Shown here: in pieces, positions 14,016 to 23,264 of the stretch
Position numbering within the stretch: the stretch's first letter is position 1
Layout of the letters: each line of letters starts with the position of its first letter
Assembly: GCA_951812575.1 (NCBI GenBank)
Contig: OX638322.1
Span: 3,786,501-3,850,500, forward strand
Direction: 5' to 3'
Origin: Candidatus Binatia bacterium
Lineage (GTDB): Bacteria > Desulfobacterota > Binatia > Bin18
DNA length: 64,000 nt
Translations under genes and position numbers: made by a program
Notes under the pieces: generated by a model
The model's database searches: none
What the model was told of the DNA's origin: nothing
Seen by the model: only the letters and a program-made list of their open reading frames with translations

Positions 14016-16079
14016 ATGAAATTCACTAACCGTTTATCGACAGAGACGAGTCCCTATTTGCTCCAACATGCCCACAACCCGGTGGACTGGTACCCGTGGG
14101 GCGAAGAAGCTTTTGCCAAAGCCAAATCTGAAGACAAACCGATTCTGCTGAGCGTCGGCTATTCGGCGTGTCACTGGTGTCATGTCATGGCCCACGAATC
14201 CTTTGAGAACGAACGCATTGCGACACTGATGAATACGCTGTTCGTCAATATCAAGGTTGACCGGGAAGAACGGCCGGATGTTGATGAAATCTATATGAAT
14301 GCGGTCCAGATGCTGACCGGCCGCGGCGGATGGCCGATGACGGTGTTTCTCACCCCGGAGGGCAAGCCGTTCTATGGCGGCACCTATTTCCCGCCTGAGG
14401 ATCGTCATAATATCCCCGCGTTTCCGCGCGTCCTGGCGGGTATCGCCCAAGCCTATCGGGAAAAACCAGCGGACGTCTCCCAATCGACCGCCGAGATTCT
14501 GTCCCGGCTCGAGCAACTGGCCCGGCGTGAACAAACGACGCGACCGCTCGATGTGTCGGTGTTGGAGAAAGCGGTCGAAGGGCTGGCCCAACATTACGAC
14601 GAGACCCACGGCGGGCTAGGTCAGGCTCCCAAATTCCCGAACACCTCCGTTTTTTCGCTTTTTCTGCGTCACGCCCACGCAACCGGTAATCGGCATTACC
14701 TGGACATGACCATTCACACGCTGCGCAAAATGGCCCAAGGCGGCATGTACGACCATCTCGGGGGAGGCTTCCATCGCTATTCGGTCGACGAGCGCTGGCT
14801 GGTGCCCCATTTTGAGAAGATGCTGTACGACAACGCGCTGCTGGCCCGACTCTATCTTGAGGGCTATCAGGCCAGCGGAGATCCCTTCTTTCGACAGGTT
14901 GTGGAGGACATATTAGCCTATGTCGAGCGGGAGATGGTCAGTCCGGAGGGAGGATTTTATTCAACCCAGGATGCCGACTCGGAAGGCAAAGAGGGCAAAT
15001 TCTTTGTCTGGGACCAGGACGAAGTGATGCGGATATTGGGCGACGAGGTGGGGGAGATATTCTGTCGCTATTACGATGTGACGGATGCCGGAAATTTCGA
15101 GCAGAAGACCATCCTGCATCCTACGCTGGAGCTGGAACAACTGGCGCGGCTCTTTCGGCGTGATGTGGACGATATACAGCAGTTGATCGGCCAGGCCAAA
15201 GACCGCCTTTTTGCCGTCCGTGAACAGCGGGTGAAACCCGGTCGCGATGAGAAAATTCTGACCAGTTGGAACGGTCTCATGATTTCGGCGTTTGCCGAGG
15301 CGTATAAGATATTGGGCAATCCCGACTATCTTGAGGTCGCCCGGCGCGGTATCCGTTTTATTCAGACTTCCCTGTGTCATGAAGGCCGCTTGCTGCGCAG
15401 TTATACGAACGGGCAAGCAAAATTCAATGCCTATCTTGACGACTACGCCTGTTTGAGCGTGGCCTTACTCGACATGTATGAGGCGACCTTTGAGCCCGCA
15501 TATCTGGACGAGGCAGTCGCCTTGACCGATGTGTTGCTGGACCGTTTTTGGGACGCACAGGAGGGAGGCTTCTTTTTCACCAGCTCAGACCATGAAGCGC
15601 TGATCAGCCGCTCAAAGTCCGCTTTTGACGGGGCTGTTCCGTCGGGGAATTCCGTGGCCGCTTCTGTTCTGCTGCGCCTCTATTATGCCACTGAGCAGCA
15701 AGACTATCTGACCAAAGCCGAAACGATCTTCCGGCTATTCTACGACGCCCTGGAGCAAAATCCCTTCGGCTTCAGCAATATGCTGTGCGGGCTGGATTTG
15801 TACCTGCGCCGGCCCAAGGAAATCGTCCTCTTGGGAGATCCGGTCGCTCCTGAAACCACGGCGCTGCTGCGCAACATTCATGGGAACTTTATTCCGAACA
15901 AGACGCTCTTGTGTTTCGATCCTGAACGGCCGCCACAGCAGGGTGTTCCGAGTTTGCTCGAAGGGAAGACGCGGATTGAAGACCAACTGACGGCCTATGT
16001 CTGTCATAATTTTGCCTGTTCCTTGCCGGTCACAAGTTGGGAAGAGTTGCAAGCATTGGTAACTCCGACACGGCACTGA
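14016..16079 (+). CDS. YyaL/DUF255 thioredoxin-domain protein (spermatogenesis-associated protein 20 family)
   Basis: A 687-residue cytoplasmic protein. The N-terminal thioredoxin-like domain has the family signature [20 protein letters not shown] and a CxxC motif in [16 protein letters not shown]; the remaining 500 residues form an (alpha/alpha)6 barrel like that of N-acylglucosamine epimerases/glycosidases (e.g. [48 protein letters not shown]). Length agrees with the family. No biochemical function is settled. Start chosen at 14016, because the upstream extension is encoded by the repeat at 13964-13990. A stem-loop straddles the stop codon. Confidence 0.92.
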   Translation: MKFTNRLSTETSPYLLQHAHNPVDWYPWGEEAFAKAKSEDKPILLSVGYSACHWCHVMAHESFENERIATLMNTLFVNIKVDREERPDVDEIYMNAVQMLTGRGGWPMTVFLTPEGKPFYGGTYFPPEDRHNIPAFPRVLAGIAQAYREKPADVSQSTAEILSRLEQLARREQTTRPLDVSVLEKAVEGLAQHYDETHGGLGQAPKFPNTSVFSLFLRHAHATGNRHYLDMTIHTLRKMAQGGMYDHLGGGFHRYSVDERWLVPHFEKMLYDNALLARLYLEGYQASGDPFFRQVVEDILAYVEREMVSPEGGFYSTQDADSEGKEGKFFVWDQDEVMRILGDEVGEIFCRYYDVTDAGNFEQKTILHPTLELEQLARLFRRDVDDIQQLIGQAKDRLFAVREQRVKPGRDEKILTSWNGLMISAFAEAYKILGNPDYLEVARRGIRFIQTSLCHEGRLLRSYTNGQAKFNAYLDDYACLSVALLDMYEATFEPAYLDEAVALTDVLLDRFWDAQEGGFFFTSSDHEALISRSKSAFDGAVPSGNSVAASVLLRLYYATEQQDYLTKAETIFRLFYDALEQNPFGFSNMLCGLDLYLRRPKEIVLLGDPVAPETTALLRNIHGNFIPNKTLLCFDPERPPQQGVPSLLEGKTRIEDQLTAYVCHNFACSLPVTSWEELQALVTPTRH

Positions 16080-16100
16080 GGACGAGACCATTCGTCCTCA
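16077..16100 (+). terminator. Stem-loop at the stop codon of the YyaL gene
   Basis: TGAGGACGA (16077-16085, including the stop) and TCGTCCTCA (16092-16100) are perfect inverse complements around a six-base loop. No U-tract follows, so it may be an attenuator or 3'-end stabiliser in front of the DUF1499 gene rather than a strict terminator. Confidence 0.4.
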
Positions 16101-16124
16101 GCGGGGTCAAAAGAGGAGAGGGTT

Positions 16125-16721
16125 ATGCGATTTATGAGCGGACTCTTGCAGGTTGTTTTTTTTCTGGCCGTGGTGTGGGCGTCCCTCTTGGCGGCCGGGC
16201 TTATTTCCAACGATCTGCCGTGGAGTGACCCCCCAGGGATGGCAACCCGGCTGATGACCTATCTGTCGACGAATGTTGCGGAAACCACGCCAGACTCGGC
16301 CTTTCCCGAACTCCGGCCACGTACCTATGCGGCACCGGCTGCTTTAATGTTTGATGTTGCCCGTCGGGCCGCCGAAGCCCTCCACTGGGAGTTAAGTACG
16401 GTTGAGCCTGAAGCGCGGAAAATAGAAGCCGTGGTGACGACGAGAGTCATTAAATTCAAGGATGATGTCACCATCCGGGTCGAGGCTGATGGGGAGGAGC
16501 GGAGTACGCTCTTCGCGCGTTCCGCCTCACGCGTCGGCAAGTGGGATTTAGGGGCAAATAGTCGCCACATCATGGACTTGTTTGAAACCGTGGATATCAT
16601 CGCGCCGGTAACGGCCATCGTCGATAAAGAGGAAGTGACTGAAGAACCCCAAACCTCTTCCGAGACGATGCCTACAGAGAGTGATGCCCCGCCTGCAACG
16701 GAAGATCCGTCACAAGAATAA
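16125..16721 (+). CDS. DUF1499 family protein with N-terminal membrane anchor
   Basis: A 198-residue protein. Residues 5-28 (SGLLQVVFFLAVVWASLLAA) form one membrane helix or signal anchor; the body holds the DUF1499 features MFDVARRAAEALHWELSTVE, FKDDVTIRVEADGEE and the diagnostic RSASRVGKWDLGANSRHI. A low-complexity acidic tail (about residues 165-198, E/T/S/P-rich) follows. AGAGGAGAGGG precedes the ATG. The family is widespread in proteobacteria and plant plastids, function unknown. It is 45 bp downstream of the YyaL gene, with which it may be cotranscribed. Confidence 0.85.
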   Translation: MRFMSGLLQVVFFLAVVWASLLAAGLISNDLPWSDPPGMATRLMTYLSTNVAETTPDSAFPELRPRTYAAPAALMFDVARRAAEALHWELSTVEPEARKIEAVVTTRVIKFKDDVTIRVEADGEERSTLFARSASRVGKWDLGANSRHIMDLFETVDIIAPVTAIVDKEEVTEEPQTSSETMPTESDAPPATEDPSQE

Positions 16722-16752
16722 CGCAGGAACAATGTCTCAGCAGCCGCGGGTC

Positions 16753-16826
16753 GAGTCGGTTGAGTCATTGAGTTATTGAGTCAGTTGAGTCTTGGCCCAA
16801 CGGACCCAATGGACCCAACGGACGCC
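16753..16826. repeat. GAGTC nonamer hairpin array, copy R1
   Basis: Units resembling GAGTCGGTT and GAGTCATTG repeat about five times at 9-bp spacing and are followed by units of the complementary type, GGACCCAAC repeated three times. The two halves can fold on each other. Two other copies lie at 28402 and 32789. The array supplies the start codon and first residues of the EamA frame. Confidence 0.75.
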
Positions 16827-17741
16827 TCATTGACCTGGGTTGAAATTTCCATTGCCGCCGGCGTTTTCCTGACCCTGCGGAACGCGCTGGCGCGGACCTT
16901 GTCTGGCCGGGTTTCTCCCGTCCTTATCAGTTGGGCGCGTTTTACGTTTAATCTGCCGTTCTCAGGCCCCGCGGTGCTCATGCTGATGGCCGCGAGCGGC
17001 GTACCGCAGTTGTCGTTCGCATTCTATGGGTATTGCTTTTTGACAGGGGTTACCCAGATTCTTGCCAATATTGCTCTGGTCTCCGCCTTTCAGCATACCA
17101 ATTTTGCGCAGGCCATTGTCTTGCACAAACTGGAAGTGCTCTTCACCGCCTTGTGTGGCCTCATGTTTTTTGCAGAGTATCCGTCGGCCTTCGGCTGGGT
17201 CGGTATCATCGCTTCCAGCCTGGGTGTGATGCTGATGAACCTCGGCAAAGAGGATGGGCCTGCGGGCTGGCGTCGAGCCCTGCATTTTGACCTGGGAGCC
17301 TTACTCGCTGGTACGTGTGCCATCTTTCTGGTGTTTGCCAGTTTTCTATTGAAAGAGGCTACTACGGAGTTTGCCGCCTTAAACCCTCACTTTGGAACAA
17401 GTCGCTTCGAGGCCGCTGTTCACGCCGTGTTTCATACCACCTGGATGGAGGTTGTGATGCTGACGGCCTACCTGTGGTGGCTGAAACGCGAGGAATTGCA
17501 GGCTATTACAACCCACTGGGGCCGGATGTGGCTCATTGGGGCAGCGAGTTTCTGTGGCAGTATCTGTGCCTTTTGGTCTTACTCGCTGACCCTGGTGGTG
17601 TACGCCAAGGCGGTTGCCCAAATCGAAGCCGTCGTGGCTATTGGACTGGCTCTTGTTTTGTGGCGTGAAAAAGAAGTCTGGCGTCAAATCCCGGGTACTG
17701 TCCTCGTCATTATCGGGATAGGGATTATTCTGCTGGGGTGA
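16809..17741 (+). CDS. EamA/DMT superfamily transporter
   Basis: About 310 residues with nine to ten hydrophobic segments in two similar halves, the layout of drug/metabolite transporters: ISWARFTFNLPFSGPAVLML, VTQILANIALVSAFQHTNFA with AIVLHKLEVLFTALCGLMFF in the first half, and VVYAKAVAQIEAVVAIGLAL with REKEVWRQIPGTVLVIIGI in the second. The substrate is unknown. The start is uncertain: the frame opens at 16776 or 16809 inside repeat array R1, which may have replaced the native start region; a TTG at 16830 is another option. Nothing in the neighbours points to a particular substrate. Confidence 0.82.
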   Translation: MDPTDASLTWVEISIAAGVFLTLRNALARTLSGRVSPVLISWARFTFNLPFSGPAVLMLMAASGVPQLSFAFYGYCFLTGVTQILANIALVSAFQHTNFAQAIVLHKLEVLFTALCGLMFFAEYPSAFGWVGIIASSLGVMLMNLGKEDGPAGWRRALHFDLGALLAGTCAIFLVFASFLLKEATTEFAALNPHFGTSRFEAAVHAVFHTTWMEVVMLTAYLWWLKREELQAITTHWGRMWLIGAASFCGSICAFWSYSLTLVVYAKAVAQIEAVVAIGLALVLWREKEVWRQIPGTVLVIIGIGIILLG

Positions 17742-17893
17742 ATGTGCACGCCGCTCCAGGATTTACCACTGTGGGTCTCCAATGTTTGCTGACTCATTCT
17801 CTCTCGAATATTTCGTCCGGAATATTCTTCTGGACGGCTGCCACATTGTGACATACGATTAAATCCGCCAACTTCGTATGAGGAGGCTTTGCC

Positions 17894-18913
17894 GTGGGCC
17901 TGCCACAATCGAGTCGTTTGCAATTTACTCAGGATCTCACCATCTGTCGTATTCTTAACGGCTTATGGCAGGTGTCTGGAGGGCACGGGCGCATTAATCC
18001 CCAAGCCGCGGTCCGGGAGATGTTTGACTATCATGAGACGGGCTTCACCTCGTGGGATCTTGCGGATCACTATGGCCCGGCCGAAGATTTTATCGGCGAT
18101 TTCCGCCGTCAGCTCGCGCAGTCGCGCAGTCCTGAAGCACTCCCTGGCATCCAAGCCTTTACCAAATGGGTCCCGCGTCCCGGTCGCATGACACGCGAGG
18201 TGGTAGAGCACAATATCGACATCTCTTTACGTCGCATGGATGTGGAGACGCTTGATCTCTTGCAGTTTCACTGGTGGGACTACAGCGACAAACGCTATTT
18301 GGACGCCCTTAAACACCTCTCCGATCTCAAAGAAGAAGGAAAGATTCGCCATCTTGCCTTGACCAACTTCGATACCGAGCATCTCAGAATCATTACCGAG
18401 CACGACATCACAATCGTTTCCAATCAAGTCCAGTTCTCCCTGATTGACCGCCGACCGGAGATCGAGATGATCCCGTTTTGCCAAGGGCATGATATCCAGT
18501 TGCTGACCTATGGGACCGTGTGCGGCGGGCTGCTGTCTGAACAGTTTCTTGGCCGGCGTGAGCCGGGCCAATGGTCGCTGAAGACCGCCAGCCTTCAGAA
18601 ATATAAACAGATGATCGATGCTTGGGGCGGGTGGCAACTCTTCCAAGAACTGTTGGGCTGTCTCAAGGATATCGCCGAGAAGCATGCGGTGAGCATCGCT
18701 AATGTGGCCACACATTACATCCTCACCAAACCTGGCGTGGCTGGCGTTATTCTTGGCACCCGGCTGGGTGTTTCTGAGCACCGGGCCGACAACGCCCGCG
18801 TTTTTGATATGACGCTCGACGCAGGGGAACTTGATCAGGTGCATAGCCTCCTGAGCCACTCGAACAACCTCTTTCAGTCCATTGGCGATTGTGGAGATGA
18901 GTACCGGAATTAG
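17894..18913 (+). CDS. Aldo/keto reductase family oxidoreductase
   Basis: A 339-residue (beta/alpha)8 aldo/keto reductase. GFTSWDLADHYGPAEDFIGD carries the catalytic aspartate and tyrosine, FTKWVPRP the lysine strand, and LLQFHWWDYSD the histidine position. LALTNFDTEH and VSNQVQFSLIDRRPE complete the barrel, and GVAGVILGTRLGVSEH is the NADP-binding end. It starts with GTG 17894, supported by GAGGAGG eight bases upstream. The enzyme should reduce a small carbonyl with NAD(P)H. A 7-bp inverted repeat (GAATATT at 17806 and AATATTC at 17821) lies in the promoter region. Confidence 0.87.
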   Translation: MGLPQSSRLQFTQDLTICRILNGLWQVSGGHGRINPQAAVREMFDYHETGFTSWDLADHYGPAEDFIGDFRRQLAQSRSPEALPGIQAFTKWVPRPGRMTREVVEHNIDISLRRMDVETLDLLQFHWWDYSDKRYLDALKHLSDLKEEGKIRHLALTNFDTEHLRIITEHDITIVSNQVQFSLIDRRPEIEMIPFCQGHDIQLLTYGTVCGGLLSEQFLGRREPGQWSLKTASLQKYKQMIDAWGGWQLFQELLGCLKDIAEKHAVSIANVATHYILTKPGVAGVILGTRLGVSEHRADNARVFDMTLDAGELDQVHSLLSHSNNLFQSIGDCGDEYRN

Positions 18914-19026
18914 ACTGAGCATGCGACCTCACTACACTGCGACATCCTAAAGGCGTATGATAAATGTCTGACTCAGGAGCCCGCCAACACTCAAATTCTT
19001 TTCGCATCATATAAAGAGGAGCCCAC

Positions 19027-20673
19027 ATGAAAGCGTCCGATCTTTTTGTCCAATGCCTTGAAAATGAAGGCGTCGAGTACATCTTCGGTCTGCCCGGAGA
19101 AGAAAATGCGGATGTGCTTATGTCCCTCAAGCAGTCTTCCATTAAATTTCTCTTATGCCGACACGAGCAGGCTGCGGCCTTTATGGCCGATGTGTATGGG
19201 CGTCTTACCGGCAAGGCCGGTGTCTGTTTGGGCACCCTGGGACCAGGGGCGACCAATCTGGTGACTGGTGTGGCTGACGGCAATATGGACCGTGCGCCCG
19301 TGGTGGTCATTACCGGCCAAGCCGATACCAAGCGGATGCACAAAGAATCGCACCAAGCTATGAACGTGGTGGATATGTTTCAGCCGCTGACCAAATGGGC
19401 ACAACAGATCATCCATCCTGATAATATTCCCGAAGTCGTGCGCAAGGCCTTTAAACTTGCCGAGGCGGAGAAGCCTGGCGCGTGTCATATTGAACTCCCC
19501 GAAGACATTGCTGGACAAGAGACCACAAACCAGCCGCTCCCCTTTCAAAAGCTGCGCCGCCCGGCCCCAGACGAAAAAATTATTGACCAGGCTGTGGCTC
19601 TGCTGGCGCAGGCGTGTCGGCCAGTGATACTGGCCGGAAACGGGGCTATTCGAAAGCGGGCCTCTCGGCAGTTGCAACGCTTTGCGCAGACCGCTGGGAT
19701 TCCGGTCCTCAACACTTTTATGGGGAAAGGAGCGATTCCCCGGACAGATCCACACTGCCTCTTTACGGTTGGCTTGCAGGCCAAAGATTACGCCGTCCAT
19801 ATCCTTGAGCAGGCCGACCTGATCATTGCCGTCGGGTACGATCTTGTCGAGTACCATCCCCGCCTTTGGAATACTGGCCAGCCAAAAGCCATCCTTCATA
19901 TCGATTTTCTACCGGCGGAGGTAGACCAGAACTATCCGGTTACGGTCGAGATCAACGCCGATATTGCCAACGCCCTATGGCAGTTGAACGAACGACTCGC
20001 GTCGGAGAAGCCGCAGTTTGATATTGCTGCCTACGCCGAGACTCGGGCTCAAATTCTGGCTGACTTGGCTGAACATCGGGACGATACGGCAACCGGTTCA
20101 ATAAAGCCTCAGAAGGTCTTAGCCGAGGTGCGCCAGTTTCTTGGACCGAACGACATTGTGCTGTCCGACGTGGGAGCGCACAAGATGTGGGTGGCGCGCT
20201 ATTATCAGTGTGACACGCCCAACACGTGCCTGATCTCGAATGGATTCTGTTCCATGGGCTTTGCCCTGCCCGGAGCCATGGCAGCCAAGCTGGTTCATCC
20301 GGACCGGAAGGTGCTGGCCATTTGTGGTGACGCGGGCGGACTCATGAATATCCAGGACTTGGAGACCGCGCATCGACTGGGTTTGAACATTGTGGTCATG
20401 ATCTGGGAAGATAACGAATACGGCCTGATTAAATGGAAACAACAAGTCCGGTTCGGCGATCATGCCGATTTGACCTTCACGAATCCGGACTGGTCTAAAC
20501 TCGCCGAAGCGTTTGGCTGTCGGGGGATACGCTGTGAAGATTCCACACAGTTGGGCAGTGCTTTAGAAGAGGCTTTTTCGGTTGACTCGCCAATGCTTCT
20601 AGTTATCCCCATCGATTACCGCGAGAATATGAAGCTCACTGAACGCCTAGGCTCTATTACGTGTCGCCTGTAA
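19027..20673 (+). CDS. Acetolactate-synthase-like thiamine diphosphate enzyme, large subunit
   Basis: A 548-residue ThDP-dependent decarboxylase/ligase with all three domains. EGVEYIFGLPGEENADVL starts the Pyr domain, RHEQAAAFMADVYGRLTGKA holds the catalytic glutamate, and GDAGGLMNIQDLETA continuing to DNEYGLIKWKQ is the ThDP/Mg2+ motif. It resembles catabolic acetolactate synthase (AlsS) and related enzymes; no small regulatory subunit (ilvN) is nearby, which fits a catabolic or sulfopyruvate/oxalyl-type role rather than branched-chain synthesis. AGAGGAG precedes the ATG. The next gene is a sarcosine/dimethylglycine-type dehydrogenase 78 bp away. Confidence 0.87.
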   Translation: MKASDLFVQCLENEGVEYIFGLPGEENADVLMSLKQSSIKFLLCRHEQAAAFMADVYGRLTGKAGVCLGTLGPGATNLVTGVADGNMDRAPVVVITGQADTKRMHKESHQAMNVVDMFQPLTKWAQQIIHPDNIPEVVRKAFKLAEAEKPGACHIELPEDIAGQETTNQPLPFQKLRRPAPDEKIIDQAVALLAQACRPVILAGNGAIRKRASRQLQRFAQTAGIPVLNTFMGKGAIPRTDPHCLFTVGLQAKDYAVHILEQADLIIAVGYDLVEYHPRLWNTGQPKAILHIDFLPAEVDQNYPVTVEINADIANALWQLNERLASEKPQFDIAAYAETRAQILADLAEHRDDTATGSIKPQKVLAEVRQFLGPNDIVLSDVGAHKMWVARYYQCDTPNTCLISNGFCSMGFALPGAMAAKLVHPDRKVLAICGDAGGLMNIQDLETAHRLGLNIVVMIWEDNEYGLIKWKQQVRFGDHADLTFTNPDWSKLAEAFGCRGIRCEDSTQLGSALEEAFSVDSPMLLVIPIDYRENMKLTERLGSITCRL

Positions 20674-20751
20674 AAGGAAGCGTCTTCCCTTATTCTCAGG
20701 ATTTCTCTGCCAGGGCTTTAGTCGGGTAGTAGAGAAACGGAGCGTCCGGCC

Positions 20752-23196
20752 ATGAAATTGCCCTCACACGCACAGGTTGTCATTATTGGCGGTGGCATAA
20801 TCGGTTGCAGTGTGGCCTACCACCTCTGTAAACTTGGCCTCACTGACGTGGTACTGCTCGAACGCAAGAGCCTCACCAGCGGCACGACCTGGCATGCGGC
20901 CGGTCTGGTGGGACAGTTACGGGCCACCCAGAATCTGACCAGACTCGCCCAATATACGACGACACTCTTGCAGGAACTTGAAGCCGAAACCGGACAAGCA
21001 ACCGGTTTTAAGCAAACCGGCTCCCTGGCCATTGCCAATAATACCGAGCGTTTTGAGGAGCTGAAGCGCGGGGCGTCCATGGCAAAATGCTTTGGGCTTG
21101 AGGTTGAAGTCATTACCCCCCGGGAAGCGGCCGACCTGTGGCCACTCATGAATGCCTCGGACTTGGTGGGGGCGGTGTATTTACCGGGCGACGGGCAGAC
21201 AAACCCAACCGATACGACCCAGGCCTATGCCAAGGGTGCCAAAATGCGCGGCGCCCAGATATTCGAGAATGTGAAGGCGACCGGCATTCACCAAAAAGAT
21301 GGCCAAGTCAGCGGAGTTGCCACCGAATACGGCGACATCCAGTCTGAATATGTGGTCAACTGTGCCGGTATGTGGGCGCGGCAGGTCGGTCGTCTGGCCG
21401 GGGTTGGCATTCCCCTCCACGCGGCGGAACATTTTTATGTTGTGACCGAGCCGATTGCCGGTCTGGCCTCTGGTTTACCGACGCTACGCGACCCTGGGAG
21501 TGCAACGTACTTCAAGGAAGAAGTCGGCTGTGTCCTGGCGGGTTTCTTTGAACTCCAGGCCAAGCCGTGGGGAAGGGGAGGCGAGGCCATTCCCGAAGAC
21601 TTTTCGTTTGGTACTTTTGGTGAAGACTGGGACCATCTTGAGGATGTGTTCAACAAGGCCATGCACCGTTTGCCGGCGTTGGAGACCGCGGGGATCAAAC
21701 TCTTTCTCAACGGACCCGAAAGCTTCACCCCGGACGACCGCTACCATTTGGGCGAAGCGCCCGAGCTCAAGAATTTCTACGTGGCCGCGGGATTTAACTC
21801 TATCGGCATTCAGTCTTCCGGTGGGGCCGGGAAGGTCCTGGCGGAATGGATTGCGCATGGCTACCCGCCCGTCGATCTATGGGACGTTGATATTCGGCGC
21901 AATCGACCCTTTCAGAACAGTCGACGCTATTTGGAAAAGCGAGTCTCGGAAACCTTGGGCCTGTTATACGATATGCACTGGCCGTTCCGGCAGTATGCAA
22001 CCAGCCGCAACGTACGCCTGTCGCCGTTGCACGACCGGTTGGTGAGCCAGGGGGCGTGTTTCGGAGAAGTCACTGGATGGGAGCGGGCAAACTGGTTTGC
22101 TCCTCCGGGTGTGGAACCCAGGTATCAATATTCGTACGGCAAACAAAATTGGTTTGCCCATTCGGCGGCTGAGCACCGAGCTGTGCGTGAGAATGTCGGT
22201 CTGTTCGACCAGACCTCCTTCAGCAAGTTTCTCCTCCAGGGACGGGATGCGCTGAGCGTGCTGAATCGCCTGTGCGGGAACCAGATTGACGTCGTGCCAG
22301 GGAAGGTGGTCTATACCCAAATGCTGAACGAGCGGGGTGGGGTCGAGGCCGACGTGACTATCACCCGCGTTGCGCCGGACTGTTTCTACATCGTGGATGC
22401 TGCGGCCACGCAGACAAAAACCTTTTCCTATATACAGTCGCATATTGCTGCGGACGAATACGCCTTTCTCATCGACGTGACCTCAGCCTACGCCGTGCTC
22501 GGTGTGATGGGCCCGAATGCTCGGACGCTCCTGAGTAGCCTGACCGACGCAGACCTCTCCAATCAGGCCTTCCCGTTTGCCAGCTCGCAGGAGATCGACT
22601 TTGCCGATGCCAGCCTGCGGGCCATCCGTATTACCTATGTGGGTGAGCTGGGCTGGGAGCTGCATATTCCGACTGAGTTCGCTCTTTCAGTCTACGACGC
22701 GTTGACGCAGGCCGGTCGGGCCGTGTCACTCCAACACTGCGGCTATCACGCCCTCAATTCTTTGCGTATAGAAAAAGCCTATCGCCACTGGGGCCATGAC
22801 GTGGCCGATGAAGACACACCGCTCGAAGCCGGATTGGGGTTTGCCGTCCGGCTGAATAAAGACCACTTCTTAGGTCGAGAAGTCCTGCTGGAGCAAAAAC
22901 ACAAGGGTGTCAAAAAACGGCTGGTTCAGTTTGTGTTAGAAGACCCGGAAGCGTTGCTCTACCACAACGAACCGATTTGGCGGGATAATGAAATTGTTGG
23001 CTTTATTACTTCCGGGATGTTTGGCCATACCCTGGGCGCATCCATTGGCCTGGGGTATGTCAACCATGCAGATGGCGTCACCTCCGAATATATTCGGTCC
23101 GGTCGATATGAAGTCGAAGTCGCGGGCAGGCGTATTCCGGCTCGGGCTTCGTTGCGTCCTTTCTATGACCCGGAGAACAAGCGGATAAGAATATAG
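20752..23196 (+). CDS. Dimethylglycine/sarcosine-dehydrogenase-like FAD and folate enzyme
   Basis: An 814-residue two-part enzyme. Residues 1-380 are a DAO-type FAD domain: VVIIGGGIIGCSVAYHL is the dinucleotide motif and SGTTWHAAGLVGQLRAT contains the histidine that carries covalent FAD in dimethylglycine dehydrogenase. A middle FAO_M segment (WPFRQYATSRNVRLSPLHDR) leads to a C-terminal aminomethyltransferase (GcvT-like) half from about residue 460 (RENVGLFDQTSFSKFLLQG; YVGELGWELHIPTE) that would take up formaldehyde on tetrahydrofolate. The family demethylates N-methylated glycines or betaine breakdown products. It may form one unit with the upstream ThDP enzyme. Confidence 0.9.
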   Translation: MKLPSHAQVVIIGGGIIGCSVAYHLCKLGLTDVVLLERKSLTSGTTWHAAGLVGQLRATQNLTRLAQYTTTLLQELEAETGQATGFKQTGSLAIANNTERFEELKRGASMAKCFGLEVEVITPREAADLWPLMNASDLVGAVYLPGDGQTNPTDTTQAYAKGAKMRGAQIFENVKATGIHQKDGQVSGVATEYGDIQSEYVVNCAGMWARQVGRLAGVGIPLHAAEHFYVVTEPIAGLASGLPTLRDPGSATYFKEEVGCVLAGFFELQAKPWGRGGEAIPEDFSFGTFGEDWDHLEDVFNKAMHRLPALETAGIKLFLNGPESFTPDDRYHLGEAPELKNFYVAAGFNSIGIQSSGGAGKVLAEWIAHGYPPVDLWDVDIRRNRPFQNSRRYLEKRVSETLGLLYDMHWPFRQYATSRNVRLSPLHDRLVSQGACFGEVTGWERANWFAPPGVEPRYQYSYGKQNWFAHSAAEHRAVRENVGLFDQTSFSKFLLQGRDALSVLNRLCGNQIDVVPGKVVYTQMLNERGGVEADVTITRVAPDCFYIVDAAATQTKTFSYIQSHIAADEYAFLIDVTSAYAVLGVMGPNARTLLSSLTDADLSNQAFPFASSQEIDFADASLRAIRITYVGELGWELHIPTEFALSVYDALTQAGRAVSLQHCGYHALNSLRIEKAYRHWGHDVADEDTPLEAGLGFAVRLNKDHFLGREVLLEQKHKGVKKRLVQFVLEDPEALLYHNEPIWRDNEIVGFITSGMFGHTLGASIGLGYVNHADGVTSEYIRSGRYEVEVAGRRIPARASLRPFYDPENKRIRI

Positions 23197-23264
23197 TGGG
23201 AATTTCGGAAAGGGCACTCAAAGGGCAAAAAGTCCCATCTATTTGTTCCTATGGCAAATAGTAT

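Noticed and set aside
20674..20700. GGAAGCGTCTTCC after the acetolactate-synthase-like gene, somewhat like the left arm of the dispersed hairpin element.
   Set aside because: Only a short partial match and no right arm; could be a weak terminator or chance.
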